Source: Gammaproteobacteria bacterium (GTDB lineage: Bacteria; Pseudomonadota; Gammaproteobacteria; Thiohalospirales; Thiohalospiraceae). From it: a stretch of 58,108 bases of DNA. The stretch is taken from positions 1-58,108 of the forward strand of contig JABURT010000071.1 of NCBI GenBank assembly GCA_014762495.1, given 5' to 3'. Position 1 is the stretch's first letter, and each line of letters opens with the position of its first letter. Positions 1 through 8,300 of the stretch are shown piece by piece. The notes under the pieces were generated by a model. It did no database searches, had not been told where the DNA came from, and saw only the letters and a list, made by a program, of their open reading frames with translations. Position numbers and translations under genes: made by a program.

Positions 1-46
1 TATAATAGGTCTACTAATGTTTATTTATGGGTTTCTAACAATAGAT

Positions 47-133
47 GCCTAACAAGTGGGTCAAGCATGCCCCCTTCGGTCGCGGGGCCTCGGGCTGCTT
101 CACGCACTCGGCCCCTTACCAAAAGCGTTAGGC
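47..133 (+). other. Probable integron attC recombination site
   Basis: The ends form a perfect 7-base inverted repeat, GCCTAAC (47-53) and GTTAGGC (127-133). The right end reads GCGTTAGGC, which matches the core-site form of attC (59-base) elements. The 87-bp length and GC-rich, partly self-complementary interior also fit. The inner L boxes pair poorly and I see no integrase gene or second attC, so this would be a lone site (a CALIN-like remnant). It sits at the edge of an AT-rich segment with orphan genes, which fits a cassette boundary. A chance palindrome remains possible. Confidence 0.55.
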
Positions 134-440
134 CAAATTAACTCGGACATGTACTCATGAGTCAAGAAGACGATTTTGAAACATTATTTACGATGTCCTT
201 AAAGGAAGGAGGCAGCGCAAGAATAATTGGGGTCAGAGTAAAAATTCAGAATTGGGGTCGTCCTGAATTTGGGTACAGATGAAAATCTCCAATTTCATTG
301 ATAATAGTGGGCAGGCCGCGATTCTTATAATGAATTATAGGAGTCAGACCCCTTTGACTTTTGATAATCAATACTAGATTTGAGATATATGGGCTTTGCC
401 AATATATATTAGTCTTTCGACACATGGAATGAGTGAGTGA
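134..440. repeat. Intergenic segment with degenerate short repeats
   Basis: The segment carries two copies of AATTGGGGTC (225-234 and 250-259) and related words: GGGGTCAGAGTAAAA at about 229-243 and GGAGTCAGACCCC at about 340-352. A variant, TTGGGGTCGGATAAAAA, lies at about 778-794, between the next two genes. Such words look like debris of a small mobile or REP-type repeat, but no transposase is present. A 41-codon reading frame (157-282, starting MSQEDDFETL) runs into the repeats; it may be the broken start of a cassette gene. No confident gene is called here. Confidence 0.35.
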
Positions 441-758
441 ATGATAGAACTATCTCAAGTCATATTCGGTATATTGTTTTGCTCAGTATTCGTTTGGTTT
501 TATTTATGTCATCGAATGTTTGGGATTTTACGGACGAGGCACCCAGATAAATATGACGCCATGGGGAAGCTCACTCTGATTCTGAACAACACCTTATCAA
601 ACAACATTTCCTTCATTAAGTTATTAATTAGGAGGGAGTGGCAAGAGCTGGATGATAAGGGTTTGGCGGCTTTAGGTAGAGGTCTGCTGCTATTCTTTGT
701 TCTGTATGCAACATTGTTCATTAGCCTCTTTTTCGGTATCTCTTTCAGGGCTGTATAG
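441..758 (+). CDS. Small two-helix membrane protein, UspB-like
   Basis: This 105-residue protein has hydrophobic helices at about residues 5-25 and 80-102. Between them is a polar stretch with the pattern HPDKYDAMG, followed by a basic/acidic region. Length, topology and the HP-x-x-Y pattern resemble the UspB family (small stress-associated membrane proteins), but the similarity is weak and function is unknown. The start follows GAGTGAGTGA, a modest ribosome binding site. It lies in the AT-rich region after the attC-like site, so it may be a cassette gene. Confidence 0.6.
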   Translation: MIELSQVIFGILFCSVFVWFYLCHRMFGILRTRHPDKYDAMGKLTLILNNTLSNNISFIKLLIRREWQELDDKGLAALGRGLLLFFVLYATLFISLFFGISFRAV

Positions 759-813
759 ATTTAGCCCAATGGAAGAGTTGGGGTCGGATAAAAAATATTA
801 GTGAATGCCTTAA

Positions 814-1545
814 ATGAATGAAATCGAGTTAGAACTAATCACGAAGAGTCTTTTAGAAGGCTCTCCATTTAAAGAATGGCCTAGTGGAATGCCTGCGAGC
901 ATTGATCCTGAACTGGTCTTGATTGGTGTATCACCAGGTAATAGCCCAGCAGAGACGAATGTTGAAGAAATATCAAATAAAGTTGAATATGTGAGCGCTC
1001 CTACACGAATAAAACCTCCCAATAGTCACTTTTACTATCCTGATGGAAAAGACTATTGGGTGAAATTGCGGTATTTGGCCCATCAATATTTTCGCCTATA
1101 TGATGAATGCATATCAGAAAACGAAACTATATCGAGATGTACGCATTTCAATTTAGGTACGGGTGATGCAGGCGCGGCTACTAAAAAAGATGTCGAAAAA
1201 GAAGTGGTTGAATGGGTGTCTGGATTATTAAACGAAATACATAAGCCTGATCTTGTCGTATTGTTTGGGTTAAAAAATATCATAAAAGATGATGATATTT
1301 CTGCATGGTGGAATCATAAAAAGGGACTAAAGGTGAACTGGAAGGAACCTCATGCAAGCCTTGATTTTGAGGGCTATACAAAAAGAAATTACCAATTTAG
1401 AGAGTGGGTAATTAATTCTGGAATCAAGAAAAATATTAGATTAGTTATATGGCCTAATCATCCTTCGCGTTCGCCATTTACTAATATGGATATATGGAAG
1501 TTATCCGTTCATGAATATCTCAATAGGTTAAAGAATTTGAGTTAG
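814..1545 (+). CDS. Uncharacterised protein with UDG-superfamily-like motifs
   Basis: The protein has 243 residues, no signal peptide and no membrane segments. Residues 37-43 (IGVSPGN) resemble motif A of uracil-DNA glycosylases, 113-119 (NLGTGDA) could be a loop following the active site, and 213-220 (WPNHPSRS) resembles the HPS motif at the end of the fold, with a beta strand at about 146-152 between them. This order suggests the UDG-like alpha/beta fold. Activity cannot be claimed, because the catalytic residues of known families are not clearly matched. The codons are AT-rich compared with the genes that follow, consistent with transfer or cassette origin. Confidence 0.6.
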   Translation: MNEIELELITKSLLEGSPFKEWPSGMPASIDPELVLIGVSPGNSPAETNVEEISNKVEYVSAPTRIKPPNSHFYYPDGKDYWVKLRYLAHQYFRLYDECISENETISRCTHFNLGTGDAGAATKKDVEKEVVEWVSGLLNEIHKPDLVVLFGLKNIIKDDDISAWWNHKKGLKVNWKEPHASLDFEGYTKRNYQFREWVINSGIKKNIRLVIWPNHPSRSPFTNMDIWKLSVHEYLNRLKNLS

Positions 1546-1836
1546 AGATGAAATTAGGGATGGGGGGAGTTAATCAATTTGGGGGATATATCGGGACAGC
1601 CACCACTTAAAAAAGCCCTTTCTACGAGAACTCGCACTTCAGGATGACAAATCAAGCATATAGTTACGCCTTTCAAATCAGTGAGAGCAAATCAGGTTAT
1701 GGGTGTCCTCGCATACTTTGTTTAAATTGATAGTGCCGGGATAACTATTGGTCACCCGCCTCCTAACCGCTCTGGCGGCGGGAGATCTGAATGGGCTATA
1801 TTTGGAGTACGATGAATAACACCCACGGCTCGTGAC
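1546..1836. other. Intergenic region before the hydrogenase gene
   Basis: Nothing definite is seen in these 291 bases. There is no second attC, no clear promoter and no FNR-type box. This is where the AT-rich segment gives way to the more GC-balanced chromosome, so one boundary of the presumed transferred island probably lies here. Confidence 0.4.
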
Positions 1837-3909
1837 ATGATTAAACTTACCGTAAATGGCCGAATGGTTGAGGTCGATGAGGATTCGACCTTGCTCGATG
1901 CGGCTAGGGAAGCCGGTGTCCATATTCCCACACTGTGTCATTATCCCCGACTACCCTCCCATGCCGTATGCCGCATGTGCCTGGTAGAAGTGGATGGTGA
2001 AAAGCGGCCTCAACCGGCATGCAAAACAAAAGTGAAGGAAGGAGCGGTGGTCGCGACGGATACGCGGGAGTTACAGGAATTTCGCAAAACCAATTTGCAA
2101 TGGCTGCTGGCACGCCACCCCAACGACTGCATGCGCTGCGAGGTGAACGGTTCCTGTCAGTTGCAGACGCTAGTAAGTGAGTATCAACTAGCAGACGACT
2201 GGGAACATTTCCCAATAGGTTCCCCTGACCATCCAGAACATCATCTGACTGACCATACTTCACCGAGTATCTGGCGAGACATCTCCAAATGCGTTGAGTG
2301 TGGTCTGTGTGTCGAGGCCTGCGGGGATGAGGGGCAGGCACAACACGTGATCGGCTTTGCCGAACGTGGATCGGAACGCCTGCCCGTCACCGTATTCGAT
2401 CACTCCCTGGCCGATACCAACTGTATCTCCTGTGGTCAGTGCACACTGGTGTGCCCGGTTGGCGCCTTGATTGAAGCACCACATTGGCACGATGTATTGC
2501 ATACACTTGATGCCCACCGGCATGTTTCCGTCGTACAGGTTGCGCCGGCCACGCGTGTCGCCATAAGCGAAGAGTTCGGCATGAAGCCCGGCACGGTGAG
2601 CACGGGCAGGATGATCAATGCCCTGCGACAGCTCGGCTTTGACTATGTCTTCGATACCAACTTTGCCGCCGACTTGACCATCATGGAAGAGGGTAGCGAG
2701 TTCCTGGCTCGTCTCAAGGAGCAGAAGGCGTTACCTCTATTCACTTCCTGCTGCCCCGGCTGGGTGAACTGGGTGGAAATCAATCGCCCTGATCTATTAC
2801 GACATTTGAGTACAACCAAATCGCCACAGCAAATGCATGGGGCGTTGACAAAACGCAGTGCCTTCGCACGTTCTCTTGGACCGGAATTTGCCGAGGGTAA
2901 GGTAGAACCTTACGTGGTAAGTGTGATGCCGTGTACGGCGAAAAAGGATGAAGCCCTGCGTCCTGGACAATCCGGCGATATCGATCATGTTCTCACCACA
3001 CGAGAGCTGGCCAGAATGATTAAGGCGCGTGGCATCGCCTTCAATGCACTGCCAGAGGATGGGGCATTTGACAATCCCCTGGGTGAAAGCACGGGCGCGG
3101 CACAGATCTTTGGTGCGTCGGGTGGTGTGATGGAGGCTGTGGTGCGCACCGCCTCTCACTTCATCGGCAAGGAGGAGTCGCTTCCTTTGGAGTGGAAGCA
3201 GCTTCGGGGCGTCGGCCAGGGTATCAAGACAGCTGAGATCCCCGGTGTCGGTAAGGTTGCTATTTGTAATGGTATTGCCGCGGCACAGCGTATGCTGGAA
3301 ACGGAATCTTGGCGCGACGAGTATGCGGCAATTGAGGTCATGGCCTGCGTGGGTGGTTGTCTGGGTGGCGGTGGTGAACCCAAATCCATGGACCCACTGG
3401 TGCTGGAGAAGCGGATGCAGGCCATTTATGCAATTGATCAAGGTGTGCCACATCGACGTTCGTACGAAAACAAAGATGTTCAAAAGTTGTATGCATCCGA
3501 GTTGAAGACGCCAAATTCATCCCAGGCCCATGCATTGCTTCATACAAAGTATGCCGCACGTAATTCTGAACGATTGTTATTGATGCGCTTTCTCGATTGT
3601 GTCGATAGACGCGATGGCCTTGCCGCGGCCAACCTGTTCCATCCGCAGGCCGTCTGGTCGACGGCTTCTCCAGTCGGTGACATCGAGGGCTCCGATAACA
3701 TCAAGGATTTTATTCAAACGCGACTGCCGGCCCGCGGCTATGGTCCGGCTTTTAAACGTCATCAGATGGAGTCTGCCTCGGATATTGAAGACCTAACGGT
3801 GCTCACACCAACAGGTGAACGTTGCCGTTTCAAGCTTGAGCTGGGTACTTTGCAAGAAGCCGGTCAGACCAGGACGGTGATTGAGAAGTTGACTAGGGAA
3901 ATCCTTTGA
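1837..3909 (+). CDS. hydA: [FeFe]-hydrogenase with C-terminal SnoaL/NTF2-like domain
   Basis: This enzyme catalyses reversible H2 oxidation/proton reduction. The 690-residue protein has an N-terminal [2Fe-2S] domain (C34, C45, C48, C62), a His-Cys3 [4Fe-4S] site (H94, C98, C101, C107) and two [4Fe-4S] sites (C152/155/158/162 and C196/199/202/206). All three H-cluster motifs follow: TSCCPGW (304-309; C305 proton relay, C306 ligand), MPCTAKK (C366) and MACVGGCLGGG (C504, C508). The normal hydrogenase end is near residue 575 (LLHTKYAAR). About 115 more residues look like a SnoaL/NTF2-like alpha+beta barrel, which I do not know as a usual partner. There is no signal peptide, so it is cytoplasmic. 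No HydE, HydF or HydG maturase and no partner subunit lies in the window. The ribosome binding site is weak. Confidence 0.95.
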   Translation: MIKLTVNGRMVEVDEDSTLLDAAREAGVHIPTLCHYPRLPSHAVCRMCLVEVDGEKRPQPACKTKVKEGAVVATDTRELQEFRKTNLQWLLARHPNDCMRCEVNGSCQLQTLVSEYQLADDWEHFPIGSPDHPEHHLTDHTSPSIWRDISKCVECGLCVEACGDEGQAQHVIGFAERGSERLPVTVFDHSLADTNCISCGQCTLVCPVGALIEAPHWHDVLHTLDAHRHVSVVQVAPATRVAISEEFGMKPGTVSTGRMINALRQLGFDYVFDTNFAADLTIMEEGSEFLARLKEQKALPLFTSCCPGWVNWVEINRPDLLRHLSTTKSPQQMHGALTKRSAFARSLGPEFAEGKVEPYVVSVMPCTAKKDEALRPGQSGDIDHVLTTRELARMIKARGIAFNALPEDGAFDNPLGESTGAAQIFGASGGVMEAVVRTASHFIGKEESLPLEWKQLRGVGQGIKTAEIPGVGKVAICNGIAAAQRMLETESWRDEYAAIEVMACVGGCLGGGGEPKSMDPLVLEKRMQAIYAIDQGVPHRRSYENKDVQKLYASELKTPNSSQAHALLHTKYAARNSERLLLMRFLDCVDRRDGLAAANLFHPQAVWSTASPVGDIEGSDNIKDFIQTRLPARGYGPAFKRHQMESASDIEDLTVLTPTGERCRFKLELGTLQEAGQTRTVIEKLTREIL

Positions 3910-4094
3910 TTATTTATGTATCTTAGTTCTCCTATTATTTAAACATGGAATCAAAAATTGCTCGGTGCACACTAACTCAAACCCTATATTTATCTAGTCA
4001 CGAAATGAGTTTGGCGTCAGATGAAACACACTTCAATGAACGGTAGAATCCGACTTGGATTAAGTCGATATATTAGATTGATTAGGAGAAGCCC

Positions 4095-4553
4095 ATGCAA
4101 GTGACTAGATCTGTTGAAATCAGTGCCCCGATAGGGGATGTGTGGGCAATCGTATCAGACATTGAACATTCCGATTCAATCATTTCGGGTATCAAGAAAG
4201 TCGAAATTCTTGAACCGGCAAAGGGTCCATCGATAGTCGGGTTGAAATGGCGGGAGACTCGCGAAATGATGGGAAAGGACGCGGCAGAAGTGATGTGGAT
4301 CACAGACGCGGCTGAAGCCTCATATTATGAAACCAGGGCTGAGAGTCACGGATCGATCTATACGTCTCGTATTGCACTCGAAACCACATCTTCCGGAACA
4401 AAATTGACCATGGATTTCATTGGGCAGCCAGTCACCTTTACTGCCAGGCTATTATGGAGCCTTACGGGTTGGATCGCGAAAAGTGCCCTGCGTAAAACAA
4501 TCGACAAGGACCTCGACGATATTAAACATAGCGCGGAAAAAGCTAGAAGCTAG
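4095..4553 (+). CDS. SRPBCC (START-like) family protein
   Basis: This is a 152-residue protein of the polyketide-cyclase/START-like fold. The N-terminal strand MQVTRSVEISAPIGDVWAIV and the following ISDIEHSDSI-type helix are typical. The fold makes a hydrophobic cavity that binds lipids or other small apolar ligands; the ligand here is unknown. The start is supported by AGGAGAAGCCC just upstream. It stands alone, 40 bp before the convergent LysR gene. A second SRPBCC protein is encoded at 45042. Confidence 0.8.
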   Translation: MQVTRSVEISAPIGDVWAIVSDIEHSDSIISGIKKVEILEPAKGPSIVGLKWRETREMMGKDAAEVMWITDAAEASYYETRAESHGSIYTSRIALETTSSGTKLTMDFIGQPVTFTARLLWSLTGWIAKSALRKTIDKDLDDIKHSAEKARS

Positions 4554-4593
4554 GGCATTGTAGTCTGACAAACGAGTTTAAGCCTTGTGCGAC

Positions 4594-5481
4594 TTACTTG
4601 GCGAGTTCCTTCGCGAGCACATCGTAAACCAGTTTTACTCGGCGACTGGTTCGCAGTTCACGGTGTGTGGTGAGCCAGATGGGGAAGGTGAGGGCGGGGA
4701 AACTGTCCAGGGCTCGCTCGACTTCGGGATCTGCGTCCCCAATCTCTTCAGGCATAATTCCTAACCCCAATCCCTGTTTTACCAGTTGCCAGTGAGCGAT
4801 GTAGTTTTCCGTATTGATGGGAAAGTTATCCTGACTCAGATGCAGGTCGTAAGCGTCGAGTGTCTTGATCAGTGACGTGGGATTGGCAAAGCCGATGAAG
4901 TCTGCCTGTTGCAGTCGCTCCATCGTGACCGGCTTGCCGAGCCTTTCCAGGTAGTCGGGGGTGGCGTAGAAGCGTGCGGAGACATCCTTGATCTTCTTCG
5001 CGATCAGATCGGGCTGGTCGGGCTCAAAGTTTCGTAATGCAATATCCGCTTCACGGCGACGCAGGTCGCTGACCTCATTGCTGGCGAGCAGGTCGATGTG
5101 AATCTTGGGTTCCATCTGCCGAATTTTGGCAATGATAGGCGGGAGTATATACGCGGCGTAGACCTCGCTGGCCGAGATGCACACATTGCCCTGTACATCC
5201 TCGCTCTGTCCACTGGCCGAGAGCGAGAGTTGATTGGCGGCCTCCGCCATTATGCGTAGTTGCTCTAGCAGTTCCAGGCCCGTCGGGGTCAGCACCAGGT
5301 TGTGACCTACCCGTTCGAACAGGATCACACCCATCTCTTTTTCAAAGGCGCTGACCTGTCTGCCGAGGGTGGGCTGGGTCATTCCCAGTGCCCTGGCCGC
5401 GGCCGACAGCGAGCCTTCTTCCGCCGTTACGAGGAAGGCGCGGGCGCGGTTCCAGTCGAAATTGATCGATTTCCAGTCCAT
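4594..5481 (-). CDS. LysR-family transcriptional regulator
   Basis: The 295-residue protein has a winged helix-turn-helix at about residues 8-65 (SLSAAARALGMTQPTLGRQV is the recognition region), then a periplasmic-binding-like effector domain. It is transcribed divergently from the quinone oxidoreductase gene at 5578, with about 95 bp between the two starts. LysR regulators usually control such a divergent neighbour, so it probably activates that oxidoreductase gene in response to a quinone- or electrophile-like ligand; this is inferred from layout only. Confidence 0.9.
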   Translation of the reverse strand: MDWKSINFDWNRARAFLVTAEEGSLSAAARALGMTQPTLGRQVSAFEKEMGVILFERVGHNLVLTPTGLELLEQLRIMAEAANQLSLSASGQSEDVQGNVCISASEVYAAYILPPIIAKIRQMEPKIHIDLLASNEVSDLRRREADIALRNFEPDQPDLIAKKIKDVSARFYATPDYLERLGKPVTMERLQQADFIGFANPTSLIKTLDAYDLHLSQDNFPINTENYIAHWQLVKQGLGLGIMPEEIGDADPEVERALDSFPALTFPIWLTTHRELRTSRRVKLVYDVLAKELAK

Positions 5482-5577
5482 GCAATATTGTATGTCGAAT
5501 ATGCAAATTCAGGCAATTCTCATAACTTTATGCATAACCTAGCATGTCTCCCGTCCTCACACGAAAAGGGAGATGGA

Positions 5578-6561
5578 ATGATGAAAGCGATTCGATATGA
5601 GCAATATGGCAAGCACGACGTGCTGTTTGTGTCCGAGGTGGAAACCCCGACACCCGGTCCCGGGCAGGTGCTGGTCAAGGTCGGGGCGGCCAGCGTGACC
5701 CGTGCCGACACCATGATGCGCAGCGGCAGGCCCGCATTGGGTCGTTTGATGCTGGGTCTATTCAAGCCCCGTTATCCGGTGGTCGGTACGGGCTTTGCCG
5801 GCGAGGTGGTGGCCATCGGCGACCAGGTGACACGCTTCAAGGTGGGCGAGCGGCTGTTTGGCGAATCGATATTTGGCAGCGGCACCAATGCCGAATATCT
5901 CTGTGTCGATGAGTACGGCGTGGTGGCGCATACCCCGGCCAATCTCACCGATGCCGAGGCCTGTGGGATCTGCGATGGCCCCCTGACGTCGCTGAATTTC
6001 CTGCGCGATATTGGCAAGCTGCTGGCAGGCCAGAAGTTGCTGGTGGCCGGGGCCTCGGGAAGCCTGGGTAGCGCGGCGGTTCAGATCGGCAAGTTGCTGG
6101 GTGCCGAGGTCACGGCGGTCTGCAGTGGTGCCAATGCCATCTGGGTCAAGGACCTTGGCGCCGATCGGGTCATCGACTATACGCAACAGGACTTCACACA
6201 GGAATCGGTTCAGTACGATTTGATTTTCGACACGGTCGGCCAGTACGCATTTTGTGATGGCCGCCGGGTCCTGAAACAGAGTGGAAGCTATCTAACGCCC
6301 GTATTTAGTATGCGCAATATCGTGTCGATGCTGTTGACCCGGATCGGTAATGGACCGCGTTTGAAATTCTCTGCCACCGGCATGCGCCCCCATCATGAAC
6401 TGGCCCAAATGCTAGAGGAACTGAAAGAACTGTTCGCCGAGGGTCGAATGCAGTCGGTACAGGACAGACACTTTTCACTGGAAGAGACAGCCAGTGCCCA
6501 TGCCTACGTGGAAAGCGGCCACAAGAAGGGCAATGTGGTTGTGATGCCTTTCACCGCTTGA
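5578..6561 (+). CDS. Zinc-free medium-chain NAD(P)H quinone oxidoreductase-like dehydrogenase
   Basis: The protein has 327 residues of the MDR superfamily. The GroES-like N-terminal half begins MMKAIRYEQYGKHDVLF. The Rossmann half has the glycine motif VAGASGSLGSAAVQIGKLLG. The catalytic zinc Cys/His pattern of alcohol dehydrogenases is absent, as in the quinone oxidoreductase (QOR) branch. The expected reaction is NADPH-dependent reduction of quinones or enones. The start at 5578 follows AAAAGGGAGATGG; the frame is open further upstream, but there it overlaps the LysR gene. Control by the divergent LysR regulator is likely. A DUF4386 membrane protein follows closely. Confidence 0.88.
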   Translation: MMKAIRYEQYGKHDVLFVSEVETPTPGPGQVLVKVGAASVTRADTMMRSGRPALGRLMLGLFKPRYPVVGTGFAGEVVAIGDQVTRFKVGERLFGESIFGSGTNAEYLCVDEYGVVAHTPANLTDAEACGICDGPLTSLNFLRDIGKLLAGQKLLVAGASGSLGSAAVQIGKLLGAEVTAVCSGANAIWVKDLGADRVIDYTQQDFTQESVQYDLIFDTVGQYAFCDGRRVLKQSGSYLTPVFSMRNIVSMLLTRIGNGPRLKFSATGMRPHHELAQMLEELKELFAEGRMQSVQDRHFSLEETASAHAYVESGHKKGNVVVMPFTA

Positions 6562-6597
6562 AAAAGCGACTCAATGAATCGGAATGGAGATTACAAG

Positions 6598-7221
6598 ATG
6601 AAACATGAAATACAACCCAGGACCCTGGCCCTGATCGCTGGCGGTAGCTACTGGTTTATTTTCTTTGCCGCTATTTTTGCAAATTTCTTTGCCATCGAGT
6701 CCTTGAAGAATGATCCCCTGGTGACGGTCCAGCAAAACGACATGCTGGTGAGGTTTGGTATTGTCGCCTTCATGATTACCGTGATCTTCGATGTCGTGGT
6801 GGCCTGGGCGCTGAATGATTTATTCAGGACAAATCCGCTTACCCTGTTAAGCACATTCTTTAGAATGATGCATGCCGTCATCATGGGCGTCGCGATCTTT
6901 GCTCTGCCGGGCGTGCTGGCGCTTGATAGCGGTGAGGAAATCCTCAAGCAAGTGGAAATGTTCAACACAATCTGGCTTATCGGGCTCTTTTTCTTCGGTC
7001 TTCACATTATTCTGTTGGGGAAAATACTCGGCAAGCCAATCCTGATTTCGGTGTTCCTTGTCATTGCAGGAAGTATGTACATGCTAGATACCCTTGCACA
7101 TTTCGTGCTGCCTGATTATCAAGCGTATGCCGACATCTTTCTTGCTCTGGTGGCGATTCCTAGCATTCTTGGTGAAATGTCATTTGCTGTCTGGTTGCTT
7201 TTAAAGGGCGGAAAATCATAA
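6598..7221 (+). CDS. DUF4386-like six-helix membrane protein
   Basis: This is a 207-residue integral membrane protein with about six hydrophobic helices. It opens with MKHEIQPRTLALIAGGSYW, which is characteristic of DUF4386 proteins of unknown function. A GGAG at 6584-6587 supports the ATG at 6598 over an in-frame ATG at 6574. It lies 36 bp after the oxidoreductase gene on the same strand and may be co-transcribed with it. Confidence 0.75.
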   Translation: MKHEIQPRTLALIAGGSYWFIFFAAIFANFFAIESLKNDPLVTVQQNDMLVRFGIVAFMITVIFDVVVAWALNDLFRTNPLTLLSTFFRMMHAVIMGVAIFALPGVLALDSGEEILKQVEMFNTIWLIGLFFFGLHIILLGKILGKPILISVFLVIAGSMYMLDTLAHFVLPDYQAYADIFLALVAIPSILGEMSFAVWLLLKGGKS

Positions 7222-7258
7222 TCGAGGACGATGCGTTTTACTTATAAAGGCAAACTAT

Positions 7259-7487
7259 CCATCCCGGGCGAGGCCATAATGGATACGCCTGGGATGGTCT
7301 CTCTCCCTAATATTATTTTGTTCGGAAGAAGAACGCCTGGGTGTTAAATCAAGTCGGGTCGTCTGTAATACCCTTGGTTGTATAAAGACAAAATACGCGA
7401 AAGGCTGGGCCTGTGTCTGCCATTGATCTGTTGAGGGGAAGTGGTTATGGTTAAAGTTGAATATGAAAGGGCGTAAGCCCTTTTTTT
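7259..7487 (+). ncRNA. Candidate structured RNA ending in an intrinsic terminator
   Basis: The stretch has no open reading frame of note. It opens with a 12-bp stem, CCATCCCGGGCG (7259-7270) pairing with CGCCTGGGATGG (7286-7297) with one G-U pair, and ends in a strong terminator hairpin. The words CGCCTGGG recur at 7286 and about 7331. The terminator lies only about 25 bp before the next start codon, where a terminator for the distant upstream gene would be odd, so a small RNA or attenuating leader is plausible. I could not match it to 6S RNA, tmRNA, RNase P or a riboswitch class. Confidence 0.35.
7466..7487 (+). terminator. Rho-independent terminator
   Basis: AAAGGGC (7466-7472) pairs with GCCCTTT (7477-7483) around a 4-base loop, and the T-run extends to 7487. 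It is oriented for the plus strand. It ends transcripts from the DUF4386 gene or from the candidate RNA before the Bax-like gene. Confidence 0.8.
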
Positions 7488-7511
7488 GTGTGTGGCTATA
7501 ATGGAATGAGA

Positions 7512-8300
7512 ATGTCTCGAATCCCAAACAGTGTTTTGAACAAAAAGCCTCAATTTATTGCCGTATTGATCGTTGTGTTAGTACTGGCCGTGCTTGTGAT
7601 CGGTTTTGGCCGAGAGTCCATGCCTGACTTCTCCGAGATCGAGGATATCCCGCAACGCAAGCAAGCCTTTATCTCTTACCTTGCCCCGACCATTAACGAC
7701 ATCAATCAGGAACGGGCACAAGAGAGGGCCGAGCTCAAGGCCATGATCAAGAAGATGCAGCAGGGCGAGTCGCTCGGTTTTCTTGAGGAACTCCAGCTTG
7801 AAGACTGGGCCGAACGTTATGGGCTTGACTACCAGGAGGATGCCCCCCTGGCGGTGGCCGAGAAGTTACTGCTGCATCTGGACCAAATCCCGCTATCCAT
7901 GGTCCTGGCACAGGCCGCAATGGAGTCGGCCTGGGGGACATCGCGATTCGCGATCGAGGGGAATAACCTGTTCGGTCAATGGTGTTTTGAAGAAGGATGC
8001 GGCATCGTACCTAGCCAGAGAAACGAAGGTGCGAGTCACGAGGTGCAGGTCTTCGATAGTGTTAAGGATGCAATCGCGTCCTATTTTCGTAATATCAATA
8101 GCCACCGGGCCTATCGTGACATTCGCGAAATGCGCGCCATGCTACGGGCGAAGGACAGGTCGGTTACCGGTTTCGCCCTGGTTGAGGGTTTGCACAGCTA
8201 CTCCCAGCGCGGCCAGGCCTATATTGACGAGCTGCGATCCGTAATCAGCTATAACGATCTGGATGAACTCAATACGTCTTCCGCTTCTCAGGGTTCCTGA
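7512..8300 (+). CDS. Bax-like glucosaminidase-domain protein
   Basis: The protein has 262 residues with an N-terminal membrane anchor (about 13-33) and a C-terminal glucosaminidase domain (GH73 type) related to E. coli Bax. The catalytic Glu is probably E138 in AAMESAWGTS, and GNNLFGQWCF is the family signature after it. It should cleave the N-acetylglucosamine bonds of peptidoglycan from the periplasmic side. The GGA at 7503-7505 fits the ATG at 7512 better than upstream ATGs. Its 3' end overlaps the convergent deacetylase gene by 13 bases. Confidence 0.88.
   Translation: MSRIPNSVLNKKPQFIAVLIVVLVLAVLVIGFGRESMPDFSEIEDIPQRKQAFISYLAPTINDINQERAQERAELKAMIKKMQQGESLGFLEELQLEDWAERYGLDYQEDAPLAVAEKLLLHLDQIPLSMVLAQAAMESAWGTSRFAIEGNNLFGQWCFEEGCGIVPSQRNEGASHEVQVFDSVKDAIASYFRNINSHRAYRDIREMRAMLRAKDRSVTGFALVEGLHSYSQRGQAYIDELRSVISYNDLDELNTSSASQGS

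Noticed and set aside
157-282. 41-codon frame in the repeat-rich segment
   Set aside because: It runs into repeated GGGGTCAG words and has no recognisable domain, so it is treated as a remnant.
1546-1836. FNR box or second attC upstream of the hydrogenase
   Set aside because: No stretch matches either pattern well.
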